43,149 bases of DNA from Clostridiales bacterium (GCA_017889345.1 JAGHEJ010000073.1:1-43149), one strand, 5' to 3'. Positions 8,442 to 24,550 are shown, numbered from the stretch's first letter. The notes: a model not told the origin generated them from the sequence alone. Numbers and translations: made by a program.

Positions 8442-8443
<2 letters not shown>
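8195..8443 (+). CDS. Small membrane protein, unknown function
   Basis: An 82-aa protein. Residues 8-32 form an Ala/Val/Gly-rich membrane segment, followed by a basic stretch (KILKKN) and a C-terminal tail with a cysteine cluster, CTAYCC at about residues 55-60, then a basic, Tyr-rich end. The run GGGGGG is just upstream of the ATG (TTGGGGGGTATGTTTTATG); a strong ribosome binding site and an own terminator support a real gene. Its composition resembles small YtxH-type envelope proteins, but I cannot assign a family. Confidence 0.7.
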
Positions 8444-12492
<4,049 letters not shown>

Positions 12493-12493
12493 T

Positions 12494-12522
12494 AAGACTT
12501 TGAGAAATCAAGGTCTTTTTTA
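12494..12522 (+). terminator. Intrinsic terminator after lacZ
   Basis: A 10-bp stem with one G-T pair (12494-12503 with 12508-12517), a GAAA tetraloop and six T residues. Confidence 0.8.
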
Positions 12523-12554
12523 AATAAGATATTTTGTCTTTTGTGCTTTGTATT

Positions 12555-13103
12555 TTATATGTAATTAACTTTCTTTAGTTTCTTAATTCTATCAACAAAT
12601 ACATCTTTGTCTAGAGTATAAATATTTTTAAAATTAGTCGTATCTAGTATTACATCAAAAAAATCAAACTTCATTTTATTTTCTATAATGTGTTTTGATG
12701 GTAGATTATTTTTTTCGATTAAAGAATATATCTTAGTTATATTTGTTTTTGAAAAAATATAAGTGAGCATATTGAATACGGCTTCACTTGCAAATCCATT
12801 ATTTCTAAATTCTTTTGAAATTAAATATCCTATTTCATTAATTAAATTTTCCTCTATGTATCGAGGGATAATAGATAACAAACCAATTATTTTGGAAGTT
12901 TGTTTTAAATGTATCGAGAAGTATCCAAGAGAGTTAAAAGATTTAATCTTATTGTTAAACTCTAGAAACTTTTTAATATGATACGAAGAAGCATTCTTAG
13001 GAATTGGAATGCTTAAGTAAATATTACTTATACAATTTAAAATATTTTTTAAGTCCATTTCATCAATGGATTTTATAATTAATCTCGAAGTTTCAATGAT
13101 CAT
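12555..13103 (-). CDS. GNAT acetyltransferase, RimJ/RimL type
   Basis: A 182-aa N-acetyltransferase. It opens with the ETSRLIIK strand typical of RimJ/RimL-like GNATs and carries the acetyl-CoA loop RNNGFASEAV (R-x-x-G-x-A) mid-protein. The substrate may be a protein N-terminus or a small amine; it is not readable. The start ATG at 13103 is chosen because GGAGG lies 5-6 bases before it; the in-frame ATG at 13115 lies upstream of that ribosome binding site. The gene is monocistronic and convergent with lacZ. Confidence 0.8.
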   Translation of the reverse strand: MIIETSRLIIKSIDEMDLKNILNCISNIYLSIPIPKNASSYHIKKFLEFNNKIKSFNSLGYFSIHLKQTSKIIGLLSIIPRYIEENLINEIGYLISKEFRNNGFASEAVFNMLTYIFSKTNITKIYSLIEKNNLPSKHIIENKMKFDFFDVILDTTNFKNIYTLDKDVFVDRIKKLKKVNYI

Positions 13104-13313
13104 TATATCCTCCATAAGTTTTATGAAGAATGATTCATTTGATAATAGTTTATAAATACTTACTATAAGTAAATCATATTATAAATATTTATAAAAGGCA
13201 AACTAAAATTTTATCATATTTACATTCAATAATTTTTCCAAGATATTAATTCGATAAAACATTACATAATGGAATAAAATTTTATTATTTAATTTTAATT
13301 GAATTAAAACTTA

Positions 13314-13322
13314 TGATATAAT
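13314..13322 (+). promoter_or_regulatory. Extended -10 promoter of nucleoside transporter
   Basis: TGATATAAT (13314-13322) with TTTAAT 17 bases upstream (13294-13299) as a weak -35. The leader to the BMP lipoprotein gene is about 55 bases, too short for a purine riboswitch. Confidence 0.55.
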
Positions 13323-13385
13323 TTAATTACGCCAAAATTATACAAATTTAACATATAACTTAAATAATTAGGAGGGTTTTTGAAA

Positions 13386-14462
13386 ATGAAGAAATCTAAG
13401 ATTTCGGCACTTTTTCTTTCTTGTGCTGTAATGTTTATGTCTTTAGTTGGATGTGGAAGTACAAGCTCAGGTAGCGATAATTCATCATCACAAAATAGTG
13501 GACAAGCACAGGAAACTACAAAACTTAGAGTTGGAATGGTTACAGATGAAGGGGGACTTGGAGATAAGTCTTTTAATGACGCAGCGTATGAAGGGCTTAA
13601 GAAGGTTGAGAAGGATTTGGGGTTTGAAATAACAGTACTAGAACCAAAACAAACTTCAGATTATAAGTCTTATATGGATAGATTATCTAAAAATAGCGAT
13701 TTGGTTTTAGGTGTTGGATATAAATTAAAGGATACAGTGGCTGAAGTATCAAAACAAAATCCTGATATTAAATATGTTTTAGTTGATGATGTAGTTGAAG
13801 GAGATAACGTATACAATCTTACATTTAAAGAAGAAGAAGGATCTTTCTTAGCAGGAGTTCTTGCTGGACTTACTACTAAAACAAATAAAATTGGATTTAT
13901 TGGAGGAACGGAAACTCCGTTAATTAAGAAATTTGAAGCAGGATTTATTGCTGGGGTTAAAAGTGTAAACCCAGAAGCAGGAAAGCTTCTTGAAGATGGT
14001 ACAACTGTAAGATATGCAGGAACTTTCTCAGATACAGCAAGAGGATATGAAATAGCAAAATCGTTATATAGTGATGGAGTTGACATAATATATCATGCAG
14101 CTGGTGGAGTTGGAATCGGAATGTTTAGAGCTGCACAAGAAACTGGAAACTATGGAATAGGTGTTGACCAAGATCAAGCTTTATCACTTCCAGAATATTC
14201 AGACGTTATTCTTACATCTGTTGTTAAGAACTTAAAAGACGGAGTTTATAACATTGTAGAAGGTATATCAGCAGGAACATATGAACCAGGAACAACAGAG
14301 CTTGGACTTGAAGAAAATGGAATATATCTTGCACCAATTTCTAAAGAAAAAGTTTCTCAAGAAATCTTAGATAAGGTTGAAGAGTATAAAAATAAAATAA
14401 TAAATGGGGAAATAGTAGTACCTGCAACTATAGAAGAGCTTAAGGTTTTCACTGTACAATAG
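13386..14462 (+). CDS. BMP-family nucleoside-binding lipoprotein
   Basis: A 358-aa lipoprotein with a signal peptide ending at LVGC (lipidated Cys23), followed by a Ser/Gly/Gln-rich linker. The mature part shows the BMP/PnrA hallmarks: VTDEGGLGDKSFND near the start, the HAAGGVGIGMF block and IGVDQDQ. Family members bind purine nucleosides or related compounds outside the membrane and hand them to the permeases encoded downstream, as in the nupNOPQ and Med/PnrA systems. ATG 13386 is chosen with GGAGGG nine bases upstream; a TTG two codons earlier is too close to that site. A hairpin after the gene probably gives excess binding protein. Confidence 0.93.
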   Translation: MKKSKISALFLSCAVMFMSLVGCGSTSSGSDNSSSQNSGQAQETTKLRVGMVTDEGGLGDKSFNDAAYEGLKKVEKDLGFEITVLEPKQTSDYKSYMDRLSKNSDLVLGVGYKLKDTVAEVSKQNPDIKYVLVDDVVEGDNVYNLTFKEEEGSFLAGVLAGLTTKTNKIGFIGGTETPLIKKFEAGFIAGVKSVNPEAGKLLEDGTTVRYAGTFSDTARGYEIAKSLYSDGVDIIYHAAGGVGIGMFRAAQETGNYGIGVDQDQALSLPEYSDVILTSVVKNLKDGVYNIVEGISAGTYEPGTTELGLEENGIYLAPISKEKVSQEILDKVEEYKNKIINGEIVVPATIEELKVFTVQ

Positions 14463-14503
14463 AGTAAAATTATAAGCTTTAATATGGTTTTGTTGTAATT
14501 ATT

Positions 14504-14560
14504 AAGGCTAATTTTATAGATAGATAGAAATTTTCATCTTTAAAGTTAGCCTTTTATTAT
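14504..14560 (+). terminator. Intercistronic attenuator hairpin
   Basis: A 13-bp stem with one G-T pair (14504-14516 with 14541-14553) followed by TTATTAT. It lies between the binding-protein gene and the ATPase gene. Partial read-through here would lower expression of the membrane components relative to the lipoprotein, a usual arrangement in ABC importer operons. Confidence 0.65.
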
Positions 14561-14576
14561 ACTTGGAGGAGATTTC

Positions 14577-16091
14577 ATGAAAGCAGTTGAAATGAAAAAT
14601 ATAACTAAAAGATTTCCTGGTATGATTGCCAATAAGGATGTCAATTTTGATTTGAATCAAAAAGAGATTCATGTTCTTTTAGGGGAAAATGGTGCAGGTA
14701 AAACTACTCTTATGAATATTTTGTATGGAATTTACAATCAAGATGAGGGAGATATTTTTATAAATGGTGAAAAAGTTAAGATAAAAACTCCTAAAGATGC
14801 TATAGCTTTAGGAGTTGGGATGGTTCACCAACATTTTATGCTCGTTCATAATTTTACTGTTGCAGAAAATATTGTTTTAGGATGTGAGCCTAAGAAATTT
14901 GGATTTGTATTTGATAAGAAGGAAGCAATAAGAAAAGTTAAAGAGTTAATTGATAAGTATGAGTTTAATATAGATCCAGAAACGAAAATCGAAGATATTT
15001 CAGTTGGACAACAACAAAAGGTTGAGATTTTGAAAATTCTTTATAGAGGAGCAGAAATAATAATTTTAGATGAGCCAACAGCTGTTTTAATACCTAGTGA
15101 AATAGAAGAGCTAGAAGTTATTATGAAAAACTTAACTAAAGAAGGAAAATCAATAATTTTAATTACTCATAAGTTAAAAGAAGTTATGAGTATGAGTGAT
15201 AGAATTACGATTATTAGGCGAGGAGAAGTAATAGATACATTAAATACAAATGAAACTTCAATAGATGAAATTGCAAATCTTATAGTTGGAAGAGCTGTTG
15301 ATCTTAATGTATATAAGGAAAGAGTTCAAATACTTCCTGAAATTTTAAAAGTTAAAGAACTTAAAGCTAAGGACAATAGAGGATTAGATGTTTTAAAAGG
15401 GGTTAACTTTGAGGTTAAATCTGGAGAAATTTTTGGAATTGCAGGGGTTGGAGGAAATGGTCAAAGTGAGCTTGTAGAAGTTATAACAGGAATTAGAAAA
15501 TGTTATGATGGAGAAATAATTTTTGATGGAGAAAACATAGAAAATTTAACTCCAAAAGAGATCATTAAAAAGAAATTATCTAGTATTCCAGAAGATAGAC
15601 ATAAAACAGGACTTATTCTTCAACATTCCCTTTATGAAAATGCAATACTTGGAATACAAGATGATAAAAAATTTAATAAAGGTATGTTTTTAGATTATAA
15701 AGAGATAAGAAAGCACACGTTAAACATCATAAAAGAATTTGATGTAAGAACTATCGATGAAAATGTTGAGGCATCTAAATTATCTGGAGGAAATCAACAA
15801 AAACTAATAGTAGGAAGAGAAATCTATAAAAATCCAAAGCTTATTATAGCAGTTCAACCAACAAGAGGGCTTGATATTGGAGCTATTGAGTATATTCATA
15901 GAAGACTTATTGAAGAAAGAGATAAGGGTAAAGCAATACTTTTAGTATCTTTAGAACTTGATGAGGTTTTAAGCTTATCAGATAGAGTTGGGGTTATGTA
16001 TGATGGTAAAATACTTAAGGTTCTTGAAAGAGATGAACTTGATGAACAAAAAATTGGAGTATTAATGGCAGGGGGTAATATAGATGGTTAG
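14577..16091 (+). CDS. Nucleoside ABC transporter, double ATP-binding protein
   Basis: A 504-aa protein with two tandem ABC domains, as in RbsA/NupO. The first has Walker A GENGAGKTT, a signature written SVGQQQK and Walker B ILDEP. The second has a degenerate Walker A (GVGGNGQSE), the signature LSGGNQQK and AVQPTRGLD. One catalytic and one degenerate site is the normal state for this family. It energises the two permeases encoded downstream. GGAGGAG precedes the ATG. The 3' end overlaps the next gene by 8 bases (ATGGTTAG). Confidence 0.95.
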   Translation: MKAVEMKNITKRFPGMIANKDVNFDLNQKEIHVLLGENGAGKTTLMNILYGIYNQDEGDIFINGEKVKIKTPKDAIALGVGMVHQHFMLVHNFTVAENIVLGCEPKKFGFVFDKKEAIRKVKELIDKYEFNIDPETKIEDISVGQQQKVEILKILYRGAEIIILDEPTAVLIPSEIEELEVIMKNLTKEGKSIILITHKLKEVMSMSDRITIIRRGEVIDTLNTNETSIDEIANLIVGRAVDLNVYKERVQILPEILKVKELKAKDNRGLDVLKGVNFEVKSGEIFGIAGVGGNGQSELVEVITGIRKCYDGEIIFDGENIENLTPKEIIKKKLSSIPEDRHKTGLILQHSLYENAILGIQDDKKFNKGMFLDYKEIRKHTLNIIKEFDVRTIDENVEASKLSGGNQQKLIVGREIYKNPKLIIAVQPTRGLDIGAIEYIHRRLIEERDKGKAILLVSLELDEVLSLSDRVGVMYDGKILKVLERDELDEQKIGVLMAGGNIDG

Positions 16092-17163
16092 CGTAAATAA
16101 AAAAAGTAACGTTATTAACGCTTTAAAACCTATTTTCTTCTCAGTTTTATCAATATTTGTTTCGTTTATAATTGCTGTTTTTTTTGTAATGTGGTCAAGA
16201 GAGGATGGTTTTATAGAATCTTCCAAGCTTCTTATGATTTCTTTTTGGAATGGAAGTTTTGGAAATTTATTTAGTTTATCTGAAACCATGGTTTATGCAA
16301 CCATATATATGTTCACGGGACTTGCTCATTTAATTGCTTTTAGAACAAATTTATTTAACATTGGAGTTGAGGGACAGTTTACAGTAGGAATGCTTGCATC
16401 AGTAATAGTAGGTATGATTCCAGGAATACCAATGGGGATTCATTTAATATTAGTTTTCTTATCTGGTATGGCAGCAGGTGCTTTATGGGCATTTATTCCA
16501 GCGATATTAAAAGTAAAGCTTAATTCAAATGAAGTAGTAAATACAATAATGATGAATTTTATTGGGATTCATTTATTAAACTTGTGTATTTCATTATTTT
16601 TAAAGGAGCCAGGATCTGAAGCCACTTATTCCATTGCAAAAAGTGCAATTCTTCCAACAATAATTAACGATGGGGGAATAAGGATGAACTATGGGTTAGT
16701 ACTTGGAATTATTTTAGTTGTAATAGTTCATTTTTATATAAATAAAACTAGAAGTGGATATGAATTAAGAAGTGTTGGATATAATCAGAGTGCATCAGAG
16801 TATGGAGGAATTAATATAAAGAAATCTATAATTTTAGCTATGGTTATATCTGGTATTATTGCAGGACTTGGAGGAGCTGTATTTGTATCTGGAGTACAGC
16901 ATAGAGTACCTAAGCTTCATAATTTTTTAAATTATGGATTTGATGGAATTGCAGTAGCATTACTTGCAAGAAATAATCCAATAGCAGTTATTGTATCTTC
17001 TATATTATTTGGTGCACTTAATGCAGCTTCTTTAGAGCTTCAATTTAATGGAATTCCTAAAGATATAGTTTTTCTTGTACAAGCTATAATAATTCTTTTT
17101 ATAGCGGGAGAGTATGTGTTTAAATTACTCATAAATAAATTTAAAAAAGGAGGCGCTAAATAG
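16084..17163 (+). CDS. Nucleoside ABC transporter, permease 1
   Basis: A 359-aa polytopic permease of the BPD_transp_2 (NupP/YufP-like) family with about ten membrane segments. Conserved blocks include NIGVEGQF, NEVVNTIMMNFI and GYELRSVGYNQSASEYGGI near the C-terminal third. It pairs with the second permease to form the channel. It is coupled to both neighbours by overlap: 8 bases with the ATPase gene and 1 base with the next permease gene. Confidence 0.93.
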   Translation: MVSVNKKSNVINALKPIFFSVLSIFVSFIIAVFFVMWSREDGFIESSKLLMISFWNGSFGNLFSLSETMVYATIYMFTGLAHLIAFRTNLFNIGVEGQFTVGMLASVIVGMIPGIPMGIHLILVFLSGMAAGALWAFIPAILKVKLNSNEVVNTIMMNFIGIHLLNLCISLFLKEPGSEATYSIAKSAILPTIINDGGIRMNYGLVLGIILVVIVHFYINKTRSGYELRSVGYNQSASEYGGINIKKSIILAMVISGIIAGLGGAVFVSGVQHRVPKLHNFLNYGFDGIAVALLARNNPIAVIVSSILFGALNAASLELQFNGIPKDIVFLVQAIIILFIAGEYVFKLLINKFKKGGAK

Positions 17164-18098
17164 TGGGAGATAATTTCTTAGCTGAAATGATTATAATTCT
17201 ATCTACAACTTTAAGATTTGCAACGCCTATTATATTTGCAGCTATAGGTGGTATTTTTGCTGAAAAATCTGGAGTTATTAACATAGGATTAGAGGGTATG
17301 ATGATTATGGGTGCCTTCTTTGGAGTTTGGGGTACTCATATATCGGGAAGTTCACTTATAGGCATTTTATGTGCAATTATATTTTCAGCCTTAACGGCAG
17401 CATTACATGGAATTTTATGTATATTTTTAAGAGCAAATCAAGTAATATCAGGTATTGGAATAAATCTTTTTGCAACATCATTGACTAGTTATTTAATTCA
17501 AAAATTGTTTGGAACTCAAGGACAAACTAGTATTGTTAAAGTTGTACCATATCCGAAGGAATTTTTTATGAATATTCCAATAATAGGACCATTTTTAGCA
17601 GAATTAAATTGGTTTGTTATAGGAGCGATACTTCTTGTTATTGTTTCATGGTTTATATTTTATAAAACAAATATTGGATATAGAATAAGATCTGTTGGAG
17701 AACATCCAAAAGCAGCTGATACTTTAGGTATTAACGTTTATAAAACTAGATTTTTGTGTGTTATAGTATCTGGAATATTAGCAGGACTTGGAGGAGCTTC
17801 ACTTTCTATTGCGAGTGTAAACTTGTTTAGAGTTGGAATGGTAAGTGGACGAGGATATATTGGACTTGCTGCAATGATATTCGGTAATTGGAAACCACAA
17901 ACAACATTTATTGCATGCTTGATATTCTCATTATCTCAAACATTTGAGATTATATTCCAAAAATTTGGATTTAATGTACCGACTGAAATTTATTTTATGA
18001 TTCCGTATATATTAACTATGTTTGCCCTTGCATTTTTTGTTAGAAAGAGTAATTCACCAAAAGCTCTTGGAGAGTTTTATGATAAGGGAAAAAGATAA
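17163..18098 (+). CDS. Nucleoside ABC transporter, permease 2
   Basis: A 311-aa permease of the same superfamily (NupQ/YufQ-like), shorter than its partner. It has the matching NIGLEGMMIMGAF and GYRIRSVGEHPKAADTLGI blocks. The start is GTG in TAGTG, overlapping the preceding stop by one base, with AAGGAGG eight to ten bases upstream. It closes the four-gene transporter operon. Confidence 0.93.
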   Translation: MGDNFLAEMIIILSTTLRFATPIIFAAIGGIFAEKSGVINIGLEGMMIMGAFFGVWGTHISGSSLIGILCAIIFSALTAALHGILCIFLRANQVISGIGINLFATSLTSYLIQKLFGTQGQTSIVKVVPYPKEFFMNIPIIGPFLAELNWFVIGAILLVIVSWFIFYKTNIGYRIRSVGEHPKAADTLGINVYKTRFLCVIVSGILAGLGGASLSIASVNLFRVGMVSGRGYIGLAAMIFGNWKPQTTFIACLIFSLSQTFEIIFQKFGFNVPTEIYFMIPYILTMFALAFFVRKSNSPKALGEFYDKGKR

Positions 18099-18138
18099 TT
18101 ATTTTAAATTCGTTTAAAATTTAACAATAATTTAGAAT

Positions 18139-18176
18139 AAAAAGCCTTTAAATGTAATTTAAAGGCTTTTTTATTT
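18139..18176 (+). terminator. Intrinsic terminator of nucleoside transporter operon
   Basis: A 15-bp perfect stem (18139-18153 with 18157-18171), a GTA loop and a T-run. Confidence 0.85.
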
Positions 18177-18223
18177 AGATTTGATGTTTTCTAGTAACTT
18201 ATAATTTAAACTGAAAATAGTTG

Positions 18224-18252
18224 TTTAAAAAATATAAATTATGTTTTATAAT
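18224..18252 (+). promoter_or_regulatory. Candidate gap operon promoter, upstream
   Basis: TTTAAA (18224-18229), a 17-base spacer and TATAAT (18247-18252). It would give a leader of about 270 bases. A second candidate lies at 18419-18446 (TTGTAA, 16 bases, TATTAA). The gene-free stretch 18177-18529 holds these two candidates and the inverted repeat below. I see no riboswitch and no cggR-type regulator gene in it. Confidence 0.35.
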
Positions 18253-18464
18253 GTACTTGTGAATTTAAAAACTTAATTTATTTATTTTACATAAGAAATA
18301 TAAATTTTGGTTTTAAATTATGTGTGTTAATGTAGTTTTATTTTTAAACTTTAGGAAATTAACTTAAATTGATAATTATTTATAAAGTTATTTCTTAGTA
18401 AATAATTTATAAAAATTTTTGTAAAAGAGATTTAAAACTATATTAATAAATCAAATTAGTTAAG

Positions 18465-19537
<1,073 letters not shown>

Positions 19538-19553
19538 AAATATCTCTAAAAAT

Positions 19554-19590
19554 AAGGCTGGTTTTTATTAGGTTAGAATCAGCCTTTAAT
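19554..19590 (+). terminator. Hairpin between gap and pgk, partial terminator or processing site
   Basis: A 10-bp stem with one G-T pair (19554-19563 with 19577-19586), followed only by TTAATT. Weak as a terminator; it may set the ratio of gap to the downstream genes or protect the 3' end of a processed gap mRNA. Confidence 0.5.
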
Positions 19591-19617
19591 TGAATTGAAA
19601 TTTAGGAGTGTAGTTTT

Positions 19618-20811
19618 ATGACTTTTAATAAGAAAAGTATTGAAGATGTTTCCTTAAAAGGAAAAAGAGTATTAATGAGATGTGATTTTAATGTTCCAAT
19701 TGTTGATGGGAAAATCACTGATGAAAATAGATTATTAGGTGCACTTGATACTATTAAATATGTTTCACAAAATGGGGGAAAAGTTATACTTTGTTCTCAC
19801 CTTGGAAAAGTAAAAGGTCCAGATGAGTCAAAGAGTTTAAAAATTGTTTCTGAAAGATTATCTCAATTATTAGGAAAAAATTTAAAATTTGTTCCAAGTG
19901 ATGTTGTTGTTGATGATTCTGTTAGAAGTGAAGTTAGCAAAATGAATGAAGGAGATATAATTCTTCTTGAAAATACTAGATTTAGACCTGAAGAAGGTAA
20001 GTGTGAAGAAGCATTTTCAAAAGATTTAGCTTCAATTTGTGATGTTTATGTTAATGACGCTTTTGGAACAGCTCATAGAGCTCACTGTTCAACAGTTGGA
20101 GTAACTAAGTTTGTTGATGAAGCTGTTTGTGGATATTTAATTCAAAAAGAATTAAAATTCTTAGGAGATTCAGTTTCAAATCCTCAAAGACCATTTGTTG
20201 CAATTTTAGGTGGAGCGAAAGTTTCAGATAAAATAAACGTTATAAATAATTTATTAAACAAAGTTGATACCTTAATAATTGGTGGGGGAATGGCTTACAC
20301 ATTCTTAAAAGCTCAAGGATATTCAATTGGAACTAGTCTTGTTGAAGAAGATAAACTTGAGTATGCAAAAGAGATGCTTCAAAAAGCTAAAGAAAAAGGT
20401 GTAAATTTATTATTACCAGTTGACCATGTAATAGGAGATAAGTTTGACAATAATGCTACAAGAAAAGAAACTGTCGATCAAAATATAGAAGATGGATTCA
20501 TGGGATTAGATATTGGTAAGAAAACTTGTGAAATCTTTAGAGATGTTCTTAAAAATGCTAAAACTGTTATATGGAATGGACCTATGGGAGTATTTGAGTT
20601 TTCAAACTTTAATCAAGGTACAATTGAAGTAGCTAAGGCTATGGCTGAATCAAATGCATTAACAATAATAGGTGGAGGAGATTCTGCAGCTGCTGTTAAT
20701 ACCTTAGGATTTGGAGATAAAATGACTCATATATCAACAGGTGGAGGAGCATCTTTAGAATTTTTAGAAGGTAAGGTATTACCTGGAATTGATGCTTTAA
20801 ACAATAAATAA
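19618..20811 (+). CDS. pgk: Phosphoglycerate kinase
   Basis: A 397-aa kinase that transfers the phosphate of 1,3-bisphosphoglycerate to ADP. Family marks: [10 protein letters not shown] near residue 20, the substrate loop [16 protein letters not shown] in the hinge region and the nucleotide-binding GGGDSAAAV near the C-terminus. Full length. TTAGGAGTG ribosome binding site. The next gene, tpiA, begins 16 bases downstream. Confidence 0.98.
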   Translation: MTFNKKSIEDVSLKGKRVLMRCDFNVPIVDGKITDENRLLGALDTIKYVSQNGGKVILCSHLGKVKGPDESKSLKIVSERLSQLLGKNLKFVPSDVVVDDSVRSEVSKMNEGDIILLENTRFRPEEGKCEEAFSKDLASICDVYVNDAFGTAHRAHCSTVGVTKFVDEAVCGYLIQKELKFLGDSVSNPQRPFVAILGGAKVSDKINVINNLLNKVDTLIIGGGMAYTFLKAQGYSIGTSLVEEDKLEYAKEMLQKAKEKGVNLLLPVDHVIGDKFDNNATRKETVDQNIEDGFMGLDIGKKTCEIFRDVLKNAKTVIWNGPMGVFEFSNFNQGTIEVAKAMAESNALTIIGGGDSAAAVNTLGFGDKMTHISTGGGASLEFLEGKVLPGIDALNNK

Positions 20812-20827
20812 TAATAGGAGATTTATT

Positions 20828-21574
20828 ATGAGGAAAAATATTATAGCTGGAAACTGGAAAATGCATTTTAACATTGAGGATACAAAAAAATTCTTAGGAG
20901 AGTTATTACCTAAGGTTAAGGATGCTAAGTGTGAAGTTGTAATATGTCCTCCTTTTACTTCTCTTCAAACTGCAAATGAGCTTTTAAAAGGAACGAATGT
21001 AAAATTAGGAGCTCAAAATATTCATTTTGAAGAAAAGGGGGCATTTACAGGGGAAATTTCACCAGAGATGCTTAAAAGTGTTGGAGTTAGCTATGTAATA
21101 ATTGGTCATAGTGAAAGAAGAACATATTTTAATGAAACAAATGAAGATACTAACAAGAAAATATTTGTTTGTTTAAAACACGGTTTTACTCCAATTTTAT
21201 GTGTTGGGGAAACTCTTGAAGAGAGAGAAAGTTCTAATATGGAAAAAGTATTAGAAGCTCAAATAATTGAAGGATTTAAAAATGTTTCTAAGGAAGAAGC
21301 TAAAAAAGTTGTTATAGCTTATGAGCCAATATGGGCAATTGGAACAGGAAAAACTGCTACAAGTGAAGATGCTAACAATGTAATTGGATTTATTAGAAGT
21401 GTTATTGAAAAAATATATGATAAAAACGTAGCTGAGGAAATTGTTATTTTATACGGAGGATCAGTTAAACCAAATACCATAAAAGAACAAATGGGTATGG
21501 AAAATATTGATGGAGCTCTTGTTGGAGGAGCTAGTCTTGTTGCTGATGACTTTGAATTAATTGTTAAATTTTAG
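20828..21574 (+). CDS. tpiA: Triosephosphate isomerase
   Basis: A 248-aa TIM barrel that interconverts dihydroxyacetone phosphate and glyceraldehyde 3-phosphate. Active-site residues are present: Asn9 and Lys11 (AGNWKMH), His94 (IIGHSERR) and Glu166 (AYEPIWAIGTG). The phosphate-binding GGSVKP lies near the end. Ribosome binding site TAGGAGATT. Only 12 bases separate it from gpmI. Confidence 0.98.
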   Translation: MRKNIIAGNWKMHFNIEDTKKFLGELLPKVKDAKCEVVICPPFTSLQTANELLKGTNVKLGAQNIHFEEKGAFTGEISPEMLKSVGVSYVIIGHSERRTYFNETNEDTNKKIFVCLKHGFTPILCVGETLEERESSNMEKVLEAQIIEGFKNVSKEEAKKVVIAYEPIWAIGTGKTATSEDANNVIGFIRSVIEKIYDKNVAEEIVILYGGSVKPNTIKEQMGMENIDGALVGGASLVADDFELIVKF

Positions 21575-21586
21575 GAGGAAAACTCT

Positions 21587-23122
21587 ATGGCAAAGAATGC
21601 CTGTGTTTTATTAATTTTAGATGGATATGGAATATCTCAAGAAAAAGAAGGAAATTCCATTAAAACTGCTAATACTTCTACTATGGATAGATTATTAAAT
21701 GTTTATCCTAATACGAGTTTGCATGCAAGTGGATTAAAAGTTGGACTTCCTGATGGACAAATGGGAAATTCAGAAGTTGGACATTTAAACATAGGAACAG
21801 GAAGAATTATTTATCAAGAGTTAACAAGAATTACAAAAGCTATTGATGATGGGGATTTCTTTAAGAATGATTCTTTAACTTCTGCTATAGAAAATTGTAT
21901 TAAAAATAATTCTGATTTGCATGTAATGGGATTATTATCTGATGGTGGAGTTCACTCACATATAGATCATTTAAAGGCATTATTAAAATTTGCCAAAGAA
22001 AAAGGTGTAAGAAACACATACATTCATTGTTTTATGGATGGAAGAGATGTTTCTCCAACTTCTGGGGTTTCTTATATGAAAGAAATTTTAGATTATATAA
22101 ATGAAATTTCTTATGGAACCATTTCTACAATTTCTGGAAGATATTATGCTATGGATAGAGATAAGAGATGGGATAGAGTTGAGAAATGTTATGATGCTGT
22201 TGTTAGAGGAAAAGGGGAAAGCCCTAATAATAAAACTCCAATAGAAGTAATAGAAGGTTATTATGAAAATGGAGTAACTGATGAGTTTATAGTTCCAACT
22301 ATAATTAAAGAAGGTGGGAACTTAAAAAATAATGATTCTTGCGTATTTTTTAACTTTAGACCAGATAGAGCAAGAGAGCTTACTCATGCAATTGTAAATA
22401 AAGAGTTTGATGGATTTAAAAATGATGATTTAAATATTTTCTATGTTTGTATGACTCAATATGATAAGAATCTGAAAAATGTTGAGGTTGCATTTAAACC
22501 TGAAAGTTATTCAAACACTTTAGGAGAATATTTAAGTAACAATGGAAAAGTTCAGCTTAGAATTACAGAAACTGAAAAGTATGCTCACGTAACATTTTTC
22601 TTTAATGGTGGACTTGAAACTCCATATAAAGGGGAGGATAGAATTTTAATTCCATCTCCTAATGTTAAAACTTATGATCTTAAACCAGAGATGAGCTTAC
22701 CAGAACTTACAGATAATTTAATTAAACAAATAGAATCAAGAAAATATGATTTTATTGTTTGTAATATAGCTAATCCTGATATGGTTGGACATACTGGAAA
22801 TTTTGATGCAGCTGTTAAAGCCATTGAAGCAGTTGATTGTGCCATATCAAAAATTGAAAGTAAAGTATTAGAGTTTGGGGATAGTTTATTTATAACAGCT
22901 GATCATGGAAACGCTGAATCAATGATTGATGAAAAAGGTGGACCAATGACAGCTCATACATCTAACAAGGTGCCATTTATTTTTGTATCAAAAGATATTG
23001 ATGGTATAAAATTAAAAGAGAGTGGTAAACTTGCAGATATAGCACCTACTATTTTAGGGATTATGGGACTAGATGTTCCAAAAGAAATTACTGGGGAAAA
23101 CTTAATTATTAAAAATAATTAA
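21587..23122 (+). CDS. gpmI: 2,3-Bisphosphoglycerate-independent phosphoglycerate mutase
   Basis: A 511-aa Mn-dependent mutase that converts 3-phosphoglycerate to 2-phosphoglycerate. It is an alkaline-phosphatase-superfamily enzyme: metal Asp12 in ILDGYG, phosphoserine Ser62 in GNSEVGH, and the second metal cluster with TADHGNAE and the HTSNKVPF His near residue 450. All ligands are intact, in contrast to the degenerate superfamily member at 1247-2530. AGGAGG precedes the ATG. Confidence 0.98.
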   Translation: MAKNACVLLILDGYGISQEKEGNSIKTANTSTMDRLLNVYPNTSLHASGLKVGLPDGQMGNSEVGHLNIGTGRIIYQELTRITKAIDDGDFFKNDSLTSAIENCIKNNSDLHVMGLLSDGGVHSHIDHLKALLKFAKEKGVRNTYIHCFMDGRDVSPTSGVSYMKEILDYINEISYGTISTISGRYYAMDRDKRWDRVEKCYDAVVRGKGESPNNKTPIEVIEGYYENGVTDEFIVPTIIKEGGNLKNNDSCVFFNFRPDRARELTHAIVNKEFDGFKNDDLNIFYVCMTQYDKNLKNVEVAFKPESYSNTLGEYLSNNGKVQLRITETEKYAHVTFFFNGGLETPYKGEDRILIPSPNVKTYDLKPEMSLPELTDNLIKQIESRKYDFIVCNIANPDMVGHTGNFDAAVKAIEAVDCAISKIESKVLEFGDSLFITADHGNAESMIDEKGGPMTAHTSNKVPFIFVSKDIDGIKLKESGKLADIAPTILGIMGLDVPKEITGENLIIKNN

Positions 23123-23136
23123 GCTTAAATATTTAA

Positions 23137-24453
<1,317 letters not shown>

Positions 24454-24465
24454 TTAGTTTATTTT

Positions 24466-24494
24466 GTGGAGCAAATATGCTCCACTTTTTTATT
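24466..24494 (+). terminator. Terminator of glycolysis operon
   Basis: A perfect 8-bp G/C-containing stem (24466-24473 with 24478-24485), an AATA loop and a T-run. Confidence 0.9.
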
Positions 24495-24496
24495 TA

Positions 24497-24505
24497 TGAT
24501 ATAAT
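24497..24505 (+). promoter_or_regulatory. Extended -10 promoter of EIIA gene
   Basis: TGATATAAT (24497-24505) directly follows the eno terminator tail, with no good -35. It gives the EIIA gene its own start about 40 bases upstream of the ATG. Confidence 0.5.
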
Positions 24506-24550
24506 TGGAATGCAGAAAAGCAATATTAATTTTTAGATAGGAGTATAAAG

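Noticed and set aside
13116..13385. Possible purine riboswitch before the nucleoside transporter
   Set aside because: The extended -10 box at 13314-13322 leaves a leader of only about 55 bases, and no conserved purine-aptamer core is present.
13670..14086. 138-codon minus-strand open frame inside the BMP lipoprotein gene
   Set aside because: Antisense frame created by the codon bias of a conserved coding gene; no start signal.
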